Positions 1 to 7,907 of a stretch of 20,159 nucleotides of DNA are shown piece by piece; position 1 is the first letter of the stretch; each line of letters opens with the position of its first letter. The position numbers and the translations under genes are program-made. Under the pieces are notes generated by a model. It was not told the origin of the DNA and searched no databases. It worked only from the letters and a program-made list of their open reading frames with translations. This stretch comes from Thamnocephalis sphaerospora. Its lineage: Eukaryota; Zoopagomycota; Zoopagomycetes; Zoopagales; Sigmoideomycetaceae. Location: contig KZ992670.1 of assembly GCA_003614735.1 (NCBI GenBank), positions 1,981-22,139 on the forward strand. The letters run 5' to 3'.

Positions 1-2
1 CG

Positions 3-1577
3 CGTCACTTTACCGCCGGCGCATGTCATCTATGCGTGTGGCGTGCTGGCCAGGTCGCACCGTGTGCCACCATCCCGTTTGGCATTCATGCCGGCCTAGT
101 CGGCTTGCGCGCCGACTGGCTCGTGTGGACCGAGGTCCGATCTTCTCCTTACGGCGAGTACTGTGTGCGCGCCTGTAGTCTCGGCGCCTTGGCCACCAAC
201 AACGACGCCAAATTGTCGAATGATGTGCTGGAGCGAAACTATATACGGACCGTGGCATGTCGTGTGCGCGGGCGCACTTTGCTTCTAAGCGCATCAGCAG
301 AACGTGCACGCGTGCTGAGACTGTGGGGCACTCGTGCAGAGCCTGGTATACTGCACTGGCAGGTCATAGACTTTGAGCAACCGGCTGGTGTTCATGATAC
401 GGCGCAACATAGCGCATCAGGGCAAAAGGCGATTCGTGTGCGTGTTCATGAAGCAGAGCGAATCGTCATGGTAAGGAGCCAAAGACACACCTACGACATT
501 TCGCCGCCTGTGTCTGCCAGCTGCACCGACGCCTCAGTAAGGCCACCGACAAGCAATCCAGTCTTTAGCAGTGCTATGGATGCACATTTCATGGCACTTG
601 CCGATTCGCTGGTCCTTTTGCGCGTTGACGACACGCGCGTTGTCCTGCATACGGAGCCGCTTTCTCACACAGTGGGCTGGCTGGCCATACTGGATCTGGC
701 GTTCATGGACCAGGAGGCGCCTACTGGAGATCTGCCGCACTGTCCGCTGCGCTGGCAAAAGCGGATACCCTGTCAGGCCGTCTCTCTGCTGACGGAACAC
801 GACCTGGTGGTGGTACAGCAGGCAAACGGTACCATTATACGGCTGAGCCTGGCTGATGGTAGCATCATTGGACGCAGCGAGCGTCCCAGCTGGCGTCTTC
901 CCGTAGCAGGCCAAACCATTGGACCCATACGTCGCACGATGCTGACCGCCAGTGGCCTGAGCTGCGCTACCAATGCTTGTGGCGATCATATTCTGGTGGA
1001 TTTGGAGCAAGGCAACACATTGGCCAATCTGAATGATAAGGTGGCAGCTGTTCAGCAATCGGCGCAGAGTGTAGACATAGAGAACGACGACGGCGGCGAC
1101 GACGACGACGAGAAGGTTGACGAAGATGGTCATGCTTCGGACGATAGCGCTTCGCTTGATGGCTTGCCAGCCAGCATGCGTTTGGAGCAGCTGGAACAAC
1201 GACGGTCACAGTTACGAGAGCTGTGGTGCACCACAACACACGTCTGTCTGGCTCAGGTGCCGCGATCGGCTCCTACGCCACCGACATCGCAGCCTGGTAC
1301 GCCTGATACACTTTCACGGCTCGGCTCGCCGACACAGGCAGCGGCAGATGAAAGCAAGGACACATTGTCACATCATGAGGATGGTCTCAAGTTCCACACT
1401 GCCAAGCCACGAAGGCCGGCGCTGCTGTCTGCGCTTCGTGCCAACTCTGAAGGTGTCCACACGGACCGAGGTCTTGGCGTGTGGATGAACGAGACCATGG
1501 CCAAGATTATCCCGCGATCACACCGGCCGCGCTATTACATGGTGGATGTTACTGGCGACAGCATCACCACGCTCTAG
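3..1577 (+). CDS. Beta-propeller-like protein, 5' end outside the window
   Basis: The frame is open from base 3, with no stop before TAG at 1575-1577, so the true start lies to the left and at least 524 residues are present. The visible part alternates short hydrophobic strands ending in aromatic or acidic turns (for example LCVWRAG and VLRLWGT near the left edge, then IIRLSLADG and HILVDLEQG further on). This is the look of WD40-like beta-propeller blades, but no canonical GH...WD repeat is present. A run of Asp/Glu (about 1078-1150) interrupts the propeller-like part. It is followed by a Pro/Ser/Thr-rich linker and a short C-terminal segment with YYMVDVTG. The style resembles the propeller half of the F-box protein at 6019-7656, so it could be another F-box/propeller protein whose F-box is off the edge; that is inference. 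No intron is needed in the visible part. I do not recognise the exact family. Confidence 0.75.
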   Translation, partial: RHFTAGACHLCVWRAGQVAPCATIPFGIHAGLVGLRADWLVWTEVRSSPYGEYCVRACSLGALATNNDAKLSNDVLERNYIRTVACRVRGRTLLLSASAERARVLRLWGTRAEPGILHWQVIDFEQPAGVHDTAQHSASGQKAIRVRVHEAERIVMVRSQRHTYDISPPVSASCTDASVRPPTSNPVFSSAMDAHFMALADSLVLLRVDDTRVVLHTEPLSHTVGWLAILDLAFMDQEAPTGDLPHCPLRWQKRIPCQAVSLLTEHDLVVVQQANGTIIRLSLADGSIIGRSERPSWRLPVAGQTIGPIRRTMLTASGLSCATNACGDHILVDLEQGNTLANLNDKVAAVQQSAQSVDIENDDGGDDDDEKVDEDGHASDDSASLDGLPASMRLEQLEQRRSQLRELWCTTTHVCLAQVPRSAPTPPTSQPGTPDTLSRLGSPTQAAADESKDTLSHHEDGLKFHTAKPRRPALLSALRANSEGVHTDRGLGVWMNETMAKIIPRSHRPRYYMVDVTGDSITTL

Positions 1578-2002
1578 ACGGCCTGGCTTGCTTCTAGTGT
1601 CAGCAATATAGCATTCTGTTAACACTTGCAAACGTGACTACCTACTCGTGCGCATAACTCGCTCTGCAGTGTGATGTGTGGTGGTCGCACATTCGCCTAT
1701 GCGGCTGAATCGACTGATATGAAATATTCAGACGCAACGACTATTCCTGTCGCTCGCCTGAGCCCGTTTACGACAACCAACTTGGCCTCAGCCATGCTGC
1801 TGCCCTCTGCAAAGAACCACCAAGCACCAGTAGATAGACCGCATGCCCAAACACGATGGCTACGGCATTTTGCATCATTGACGGGAAACGTCTGATCAAA
1901 TGTATTTGGTCATGTACGCGTACGCTCATCAGCATACTGGCGAGCGTAGAAAGAGCAGCACAGAGACGCTGGGCTGGCGTTAAAACGCCGGCACGTCACC
2001 GC
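1578..2002. other. Intergenic region between convergent genes, no gene seen
   Basis: This 425-nt stretch holds the 3' flanks of the left propeller gene (+) and the small acidic-protein gene (-). The ATG-initiated frame on + (1671-1895) has no recognisable motif and no splice partner, so I do not call it. I see no RNA gene or clear repeat. Confidence 0.5.
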
Positions 2003-2209
2003 TTAGCAAACGGCGGAAACAAGTGGCCGCTCCCACGCGGGTTCCGCGGGCAGCATCTCGGCAAGGGCCTGCACGATGGCGCGGTCGGCCTCGGAGAAGC
2101 TGTCCAGGTGGTTGAGAGCCTGGTAGATGGCCTGCTGAGCCTCCGGCTCTTCGGCAACCAGACGCATGAACTTGTCGGCCTGGAACTCGATGGAGGTGAT
2201 CATACCCAT
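2003..2209 (-). CDS. Small acidic protein of unknown function, 68 aa
   Basis: On the minus strand an ATG at 2209 (a second in-frame ATG is at 2203) opens a 68-codon frame ending in TAA at 2003-2005. The peptide is acidic and helical-looking (EFQADKFMRLVAEEPEAQQ, then a stretch rich in Ala, Glu and Leu ending in PAEPAW). Codon choice is noticeably biased to C- and G-ending codons (ATC, ACC, TTC, CAG, GCC, AAG, CTG), more like the importin gene than the cysteine-protein genes. That suggests a real and well-expressed gene. The frame stays open upstream to 2377, but that part is low-complexity (a HTHTHTH run from the TG repeat) and has no ATG upstream of 2209 that I would trust. A TATA-like box lies about 175 nt upstream. 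I do not recognise a family; a further spliced exon cannot be excluded. Confidence 0.55.
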   Translation of the reverse strand: MGMITSIEFQADKFMRLVAEEPEAQQAIYQALNHLDSFSEADRAIVQALAEMLPAEPAWERPLVSAVC

Positions 2210-2328
2210 GTTGGCTGGCGAAAAAAGGTCGTCTGGGAGACAAGAATGGCGTTCAAGCTTGGTGCTTGGATGATGCGTGGATACTGAGCTGATAATGGCT
2301 ATAGTGGGTAAGACTATGGTGTGCTGAT

Positions 2329-2347
2329 GTGTGTGTGTGTGTGTGTG
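2329..2347. repeat. (GT)n dinucleotide microsatellite
   Basis: An uninterrupted GT run of about 9 units lies in the presumed 5' leader of the small acidic-protein gene, between its TATA-like box and its ATG. Read on the minus strand it is a CA repeat. Confidence 0.9.
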
Positions 2348-2382
2348 GTATTCAGACGTGCTGTGAAGCGGCGACAAGGCCG

Positions 2383-2391
2383 ATACTTATA
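2383..2391 (-). promoter_or_regulatory. TATA-like box for the small acidic-protein gene
   Basis: The minus strand reads TATAAGTAT inside a GC-rich flank (ccgGGTATAAGTATcgg). This is the only strong TATA match upstream of the 2209 start. It would imply a leader of about 140-150 nt containing the CA repeat. The assignment is inferred from position. Confidence 0.4.
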
Positions 2392-2393
2392 CC

Positions 2394-2705
2394 CGGTCGG
2401 CCGTGAGAGAGCATACGACCTATGCTGTCACAGACCAAGCACACGCGCGTCTAGCCCATCGTTCTAGCGGCGCCTACGATGCCGTGTCCATAAGCGTGGT
2501 CATACGAAACGGGAAAAGGCCCAATCAACTATATGCGGATCGCCACACAAGGGCGTGCTAGCTCCGATAATCCGAAACTGTCGCCCGCACATGCCAGCTT
2601 GCGACGGCTTCTTTGTTTACGGCGAATGGCGGTGCAACGGCGCCTTGTCCCAATGAGCATGGTAGACAAGCGCGCATTTATTTGGTTTGCCTTTTGGGGC
2701 AACGG
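2394..2705. other. Presumed upstream region, no gene seen
   Basis: This 312-nt stretch lies between the TATA-like box of the small acidic gene and the WD-like fragment. A CCAAT sequence occurs near 2520 and could belong to the minus-strand promoter. The ATG frame at 2533-2724 (+) is basic and featureless, and I do not call it a gene. Confidence 0.35.
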
Positions 2706-2933
2706 TCATGATGGCGTCAAATAGGCGTCCCACAAGCGTACGGCGTGTGGACCGTCATGGTCAGCGGAGCCGGCGCAGACGAGAAGACCGAATGCTGGGT
2801 CGGTCGGCTGCATCAACGCGGCACTAGCATCGGCTACAGGCAGATCAATGCCGGTGTATCGGCGTACGGTAGCACATGGTGGCGACTGTGTGTGCCATCG
2901 TAGGCCAGACCCTTCTTGCATGAAGCCACGCAT
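2706..2933 (-). CDS. Candidate WD-like fragment, 75 aa
   Basis: The minus-strand frame from ATG at 2933 to TGA at 2706-2708 encodes 75 residues. The second half reads like the last blade of a WD repeat: a hydrophobic strand (GLLVCAG), then SADHDGPHAVRLWDAY, with the V-R-L-W-D ending typical of WD40 strand c. At 75 residues it is far too short for a propeller. It may be the last exon of a spliced gene whose upstream exons lie around 2940-3160, a relic of a propeller gene, or chance. An AT-rich AATAAATA directly precedes the ATG. I could not find a convincing upstream exon. Confidence 0.3.
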   Translation of the reverse strand: MRGFMQEGSGLRWHTQSPPCATVRRYTGIDLPVADASAALMQPTDPAFGLLVCAGSADHDGPHAVRLWDAYLTPS

Positions 2934-3176
2934 ATTTATTGGCACCTATCCTTTCCTAGCTATTTTCACCAGACACTGTTGCATCTCCACGCCTACCTAG
3001 GGTAGTGTGCATGATGCAAGACATGCTGCTGTGATGCGGGGGTACGTGTATGTGTGGCGTAGGCGTGTAGTTTTCTAGCGTCGACGGGCATTGGTGGATG
3101 GGCCTTGCGGGGAGAACCTCGTGGATCAGTATCTGAAGCATGCGCAGCTGTACCTCATGGATTGGTGTTACCCCCG

Positions 3177-3587
3177 CTAACAGCTAACATCGCTCTTTTG
3201 CCAGTAGCTGACGAATACATCGCCCTGCCGAGACTCGCACCAGAGTCCAGACTGCATGCCGGTCACGCGTAGATAGGTTACAAGCCGGTTGGCCAGGACA
3301 ACGTAATCGGCCGGCCGAAAAAAGCGGCCGTTGTCGGCTGCGGCGCGTGCGCATGACAGCCACTCGCAATGGATCAGTTCGTACACGCTATCGCGTGTGG
3401 CAGCCATCTTGTTGGCTAGCTCGCGGACCGCAAGCACCGTATCCGTCATCGGGTTCTGGCCGCATAGGTGTTTGGGGCTGCAGACGGGTTCGCTGATTTG
3501 AGCTTCGCCCGATACGGACAACATCACGACTCCCATCACCATCAATAGCGCCAAGCGACGGAGCATGATTGCGCGGAAATACAACAT
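3177..3587 (-). CDS. Secreted cysteine protein A (paralogue of 18763-19422)
   Basis: The minus-strand frame ends with TAG at 3177-3179. Two in-frame ATGs are possible: 3587 (136 aa) and 3566 (129 aa). The shorter form gives a classical signal peptide (MLRR, then about 15 hydrophobic residues, then VSGEA before the likely cleavage site), so 3566 may be the real start. The mature part has six cysteines: C-x5-C near the new N-terminus, then HCEWLSC, then GMQSGLWCE, and a final YWQKSDVSC with Cys as the last residue. An even number of Cys plus a signal peptide fits a secreted, disulphide-bonded protein of about 110 residues. The same landmarks recur in order in the protein at 18763-19422, so the two are paralogues. 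I know no named family with this pattern. A TATA-like CTATATCTAG sits about 25-35 nt upstream of the 3566 ATG. No intron is needed. Confidence 0.75.
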   Translation of the reverse strand: MLYFRAIMLRRLALLMVMGVVMLSVSGEAQISEPVCSPKHLCGQNPMTDTVLAVRELANKMAATRDSVYELIHCEWLSCARAAADNGRFFRPADYVVLANRLVTYLRVTGMQSGLWCESRQGDVFVSYWQKSDVSC

Positions 3588-4486
3588 GACTAGATATAGG
3601 TGGATGGGACAAGGGAATGGAGAGCGAGAAAACACTGCGTGCAAGACGGCGTAGCGAGGTTGAATTATAGGCTACAAAGGTGCGAACAAAGGCGTAGTCC
3701 AATGGCTGGCAGCGATGCTGCACGCGTACAGTTGGCGGCGATATGATAGGTAGTGCGTGCAGCAATTGTGGCGTTGCAAAAGACGATGTCGGCAATGCAA
3801 AGCGGCGAAAAGTATGCAAGTGTTCATGGCCTATACACGCACAGGAGGCTGGCCAGGCAATGTGGCCGTAGCACTGTGCTGGGAATTGTTCAACTCCTGC
3901 ATAATGGCCACGCTGAGCGGGCGATAGTCTGACAAATGGTGTGAAGCAGACTGCAAAGCGCGAGAAAGTCTGACAAACTTGAGCTGCACCGATCCGACAG
4001 GTAAGGATCTGCATCAACATGAGCAGCAGGAATTGCACCCACAACTGAGGTGCTGGTAGATGGCCATTCTGCATGTGTGAAAATACGCCGCTATGCACGT
4101 TGATGGACAATAGGTGGCGCTTAAGACTCCGTTAATGCGACCGCCATGGCTATTGCTACTGCTACTGCTATTACTACTACCGTTGTTAGCAAAACAGCAT
4201 GTGTATCGACGTGCTCTTTGGCTGCCTAGGCACTAAAGATGGAGCTGTTTACGCGAATTTCATGGCTGGCTGCTGATTGGCTGCTGGGGTGGAGCAAATA
4301 GTGCCAAACCCTTGAAGCGCCACGGCGTTTGTCGTCGTTGGCTCTCATCTCTTGCTGCATCGGCACCTGCCAACAAACAACTTTCTTACTCTCAAGCAAC
4401 CAGGTCATCTTGCTCGGCCGGTTGCTGTGCACTAATACGCTAGCGCTGCTACTAGACGCCTGTCTCGGTGCCTTTTGCGTACAGTC
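3588..4486. other. Divergent intergenic region, no confident gene
   Basis: This 899-nt stretch separates secreted protein A (-) from GDT1 (+) and presumably holds both promoters. A long minus-strand frame (first ATG at 4074) begins with a Leu/Met-rich hydrophobic segment resembling a signal peptide. It then becomes a low-information, Cys/His-sprinkled sequence and runs into gene A in another frame. I treat it as doubtful. I see no RNA gene. Confidence 0.4.
4150..4187. repeat. Imperfect trinucleotide repeat (TAC/TGC type)
   Basis: The run GCTATTGCTACTGCTACTGC and the following TATTACTACTAC form a degenerate trinucleotide microsatellite upstream of GDT1. No function is evident. Confidence 0.7.
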
Positions 4487-5742
4487 ATGTCGCGCTGCGC
4501 CGTCTCTATAGAGCGGGCCACCATATCTGTGCTGTCCGCGTCGCATCGCAGACCGCTGCTGCGACGACTAGTGCCTCTATTTCTTGTTCTGGCCGTGCTG
4601 ATTGTGCTGGGTCCGCAGCTAGTGCCGGCGTCATCACTTCCGGATGCCCTGGCCGCTGAAGCATCTCGGCCGTTGACAACATTGCCCAGCACTGGTGCCT
4701 GGCCTAGCCCCACAAACACCGGCAGCATCGACAAGACGATCGCATATGATGATGAGATGAAGTATGGAACTCATGCTGCTGCTGACGCAAAGGAGACTGC
4801 CCATCCACGCCAGCAGGCTGATGCTGTATACAATGTTCAGTCAGAGTATCACACTACCAAGGAGGCTGGCACTCCGCTACGGGCATTTGCGCTCTCCTTT
4901 TTGATGATTCTTGGATCGGAGGTGGGCGACAAGACGTTCCTGATCGCGGCTGTGCTGGCGATGCGTCAGTCGCGCGTGCGTATCTTTGTCGCGGCCATGG
5001 CTGCCATGGTGGTCATGTCGGTGCTCTCTGCCGAGCTGGGCCATCTACTTCCCAACTTGCTTCCACGCCGACTTGTCGACCTGCTGGCCGCTGCACTCTT
5101 CGTGGTGTTTGGCCTGCTGATGCTGCGGGAAGGCTGGAAAATGAGTGTCGATGAGCAGTACAAGGAGCTAGAGGAGGTGCGGGCTGAACTGGAGGAAAAA
5201 GAGTGGCGGGAGAACGGCGGTGGCAAGCAGGCCTTTGAAATGGAGGTGGGCGCATCGAATAACGATAGCCACGATGCCGAGGACCAGTATCCGCGCACTC
5301 GACCGGGCACTTTTGGCAGCCGGCTGCGTGCCATGGGTCGTCGCATTCACGGCATTTTGCGCACGCTACTATCGCCTGTTTTTCTGCAAACGTTTGTGCT
5401 AGTATTTCTAGCCGAATGGGGTGATCGCTCGCAGTTTGCCACCATCGCGCTGGCCGCTGCACAAGACGTTACGTGGACGACGATTGGTACCATCGCAGGT
5501 CATGCGGTATGCACTGGCTTGGCTGTGATCGGTGGACGTCTGCTGGCCCAGCGCATCTCTGTACGCACAGGTAAGATGATGATGATGATGATGATGATGA
5601 GCAAGCATTGCCGCCAACCTCTGGCTGACCTCTCCTCTTCCCAGTGACGCTGGCTGGTGCGGTGCTCTTCGAGCTGTTTGGGCTCATTTACCTGTATGCT
5701 TTCCTCACCGAAAGCGCCGCGGTATCCGAGTCGACCCCTTAG
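4487..5742 (+). CDS. GDT1: Gdt1/TMEM165 family Golgi Ca2+/Mn2+ transporter
   Basis: Two exons, 4487-5570 and 5645-5742, give 393 residues. Members of the UPF0016 (Gdt1/TMEM165) family move Ca2+ and Mn2+ in exchange for H+ across Golgi membranes and support glycosylation. The diagnostic duplicated motif E-x-G-D-[KR]-[TS] is present twice: EVGDKT at residues 145-150 and EWGDRS at 310-315. Each sits in the first membrane helix of a three-helix half. A hydrophobic N-terminal segment (about residues 24-46) is a signal peptide or anchor. A charged, Glu-rich loop (about 215-290) separates the halves, as usual in the family. The start is the first ATG in frame. The upstream frame extends only through non-ATG codons. 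The intron (74 nt) has GTAAGA...CCCAG ends, and splicing restores the last helix (VTLAGAVLFELFGLIYLYAFL). Without splicing the frame runs through a poly-Met repeat to a stop. Its 3' end faces the F-box gene. Confidence 0.95.
5575..5600. repeat. (ATG)n microsatellite in the GDT1 intron
   Basis: Directly after the GTAAG donor the intron consists of about 8 ATG units and then moves to a pyrimidine-rich acceptor (5571-5644 overall). Read through in the exon frame it would encode a run of methionines. Confidence 0.95.
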
Positions 5743-6018
5743 TAGCAATGCAAACCGGGTAGAGGAGATATCACCACATCGAAATACCAAACCTGCAAGA
5801 GGGCATTTTTATGGTTTTGTTTGCTCGTATGAGCCATATTATTAGACATGAATGGCAAACTGTGCTTAGCAATTGTATATTCTCATCTGCTACATTGCAT
5901 CTACATGATGGTCCACTGGAACAGCCATGCGGTCAGACAGATGATGGTATGCACAATACTGCTTTAATTTGCTACAACGGCACCGGCTGCGTGTTGAAGC
6001 AGCGTGGAAAGGGTGCTG

Positions 6019-7656
6019 CTATGCTATAGCATAGTCGTGTAGTACCAGGCAATTATTCGCTGTATCCAGAACAATGCAGTGGGTCGCTCCAACGACTTGC
6101 TTGACCGGGTTTGGGCATTCGGCTGCAGACAGGTGGCGCACTACCATGCCAGTGTCGGCGTTCACCAGGCTGCAGTGGGCATGAGGAGCTGGTAGAGCGG
6201 GCCGCACCAGCAACAGCGGTGCTAGCTCCATGGACGACGCCCGTCCATCAAGCTCTTTCAGAGAGCGCCGCAGTGTACCCGTTTTCGCATCCAGAAATAG
6301 TTGCCCTGCAATACGGCGACGCGAGGTAATACGGCCCGAATCATCATGGTCCAGATCCTCGACCCAGCCGCTCACGACCAAAAGGTCATCGCATGGCAGG
6401 TAAAGCGGCAACGTGGGTGCATCTCGTTGCGGATACGTCCACAGAATGGACATTTGCGCACAAGACGCCATGACCAGCAGCTGCTCGCGATGATCTCCAG
6501 TGATGGAGAACAGGAGGCGGTTCTTGGGCAGTGTCATCCAGCTAAAGTGGCGAACGGTTTGAATGTGCGGCCATAGCGATATCAGCGCTTCAGTACGCAT
6601 GCTTTGCGCGCCCGTCGACCAGCAGCGGTGCGATCGCCACTGTAATGTCGCACTATGGTTGGGAACCGTTGTCACGCACAGGACATCAATCCAGTCTTGA
6701 CCGTCGTCGCTGTCGACGCTTTCATCCGCGCTACGGCTGTGACCAAAGCGGAATCCCTTGCCTCCGCTGTGGTTGGACGCCCATACCGGCTGGCCAACCG
6801 TCGTCGTGTAGATGTCGTAGACCCACCAGCGATCGCCGCCCAGGCCAAGCAGCACCCAACGGCCGCGTCGCTCCACAATCCAGGCTGAATCGACGCTGGG
6901 AATGCCGAAATGTGTTCGCAGCCGACCTGTAGCAGCGTCCCAAATGCAGAGATGCGTTTGCGAAGGTGCGCTAGTGCTAACGACCAGTAGCACCAAATCG
7001 GCATCCACGACTGCATACTGCGAGCCAACCAGAACCGACCAGCTGCCCAGTAGGCGAATTGATCTAGGCAGCTCTAGTGCACGGGGTGTCGATGCATTCT
7101 CGTCTTCGCCTGTTGCCTCGTTGGGCACTATAAACAGGTGCCCGTCTGCGTTGATGCTCGGCCGTGGCGGCTGGAATACAAGCGTGTAGGAGGCACAGCT
7201 GGCTACGGCAAACGGCCGCGCGGCTGCATTCCGGTCAAGGGTAAGCGGCAGCTGGATGCGGCGCACAGCATAGCAACCTCGAGCCCAATGGCCCTGCAGC
7301 TGCATGCGGCGACGAAAGAGGGCCGCCCAGTCTGGCTCAGCGTGTGGTGTTCTCTCTGGCATTTGCTGGCTCTGGCCGTCTTGCTGGCTTTGGTCATTGC
7401 GAGTGTCAGTGTCTTTGGAGGCGCGTGCACGCTCACTGACCAGGCGAGCTCGGAGAAACGCGTCCAGCTCGCGCTCCTCGCCGTAGGTTGGAAACGTCTG
7501 CAAGTAATACTGTCGCCACAATAGCTGATGCTGTGGAATTAGCTGCCAGTGGCGTCGACAGGTCACACCCAGGCAGAGCGCTGACCGCCAGTCAAGCTGC
7601 GTGGCTATGCGCTCGACCACTTCAGGTGGCACAATGGGCATCTGCGGTTCGCACAT
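6019..7656 (-). CDS. F-box protein with a propeller-like C-terminal domain
   Basis: A single uninterrupted frame of 545 codons runs from ATG at 7656 to TAG at 6019-6021. Residues about 8-52 are a canonical F-box (IVPPEVVERIATQL, then the VTCRRHWQLI core and an LLW turn). By family knowledge this binds Skp1 and places the protein in an SCF ubiquitin ligase as the substrate receptor. After a charged Gln/Ser-rich linker (about 75-105), a DWAALFRRR...GHW stretch leads into a long beta-strand-rich region. It shows propeller-like turns such as LCIWDAATGRL and WWVYDIYT, and a C-terminal NNCLVLHDY strand. The repeats are too degenerate for me to choose between WD40, Kelch and PQQ-like. A second ATG at codon 6 is possible. 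The gene is intronless, unlike its neighbour, with which it shares a 251-nt divergent promoter region. The substrate is unknown. Confidence 0.88.
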   Translation of the reverse strand: MCEPQMPIVPPEVVERIATQLDWRSALCLGVTCRRHWQLIPQHQLLWRQYYLQTFPTYGEERELDAFLRARLVSERARASKDTDTRNDQSQQDGQSQQMPERTPHAEPDWAALFRRRMQLQGHWARGCYAVRRIQLPLTLDRNAAARPFAVASCASYTLVFQPPRPSINADGHLFIVPNEATGEDENASTPRALELPRSIRLLGSWSVLVGSQYAVVDADLVLLVVSTSAPSQTHLCIWDAATGRLRTHFGIPSVDSAWIVERRGRWVLLGLGGDRWWVYDIYTTTVGQPVWASNHSGGKGFRFGHSRSADESVDSDDGQDWIDVLCVTTVPNHSATLQWRSHRCWSTGAQSMRTEALISLWPHIQTVRHFSWMTLPKNRLLFSITGDHREQLLVMASCAQMSILWTYPQRDAPTLPLYLPCDDLLVVSGWVEDLDHDDSGRITSRRRIAGQLFLDAKTGTLRRSLKELDGRASSMELAPLLLVRPALPAPHAHCSLVNADTGMVVRHLSAAECPNPVKQVVGATHCIVLDTANNCLVLHDYAIA

Positions 7657-7907
7657 GCAAGTAGAATACGGTGGTTACTAAATAGAAAGAAGCGCAGTCG
7701 GCCAGCCACTCCTGTGGGCACCGCCGGCTGACGATGTAGGGAGCCAAGCGTTGACCCCTGCACTGGCTGCTGCCGTAGCCAGGCCTTTAGGGTAGCCACT
7801 ACGACCAGTACTGAATGTGTTTTGCGAGAGAGAGAGCAGTCCGTCTTAAGAGTGTACCGGTCTTTGTGGCTGCAACGTCTCGGTGTCGCTGTTTCTTTTT
7901 TGAATGT
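7657..7907. promoter_or_regulatory. Shared divergent promoter region
   Basis: This 251-nt gap separates the start of the F-box gene (-) from the start of the Rrn11-like gene (+), so both promoters must lie here. A short GA repeat (about 7826-7837) and a pyrimidine-rich tract just before 7908 are visible. I see no strong TATA box. Confidence 0.45.

Noticed and set aside
3388-4110. 240-codon minus-strand frame upstream of and overlapping secreted protein A
   Set aside because: The first codon is not ATG. Apart from a hydrophobic stretch the sequence is unstructured, and it overlaps the better-supported paralogue gene in another frame.
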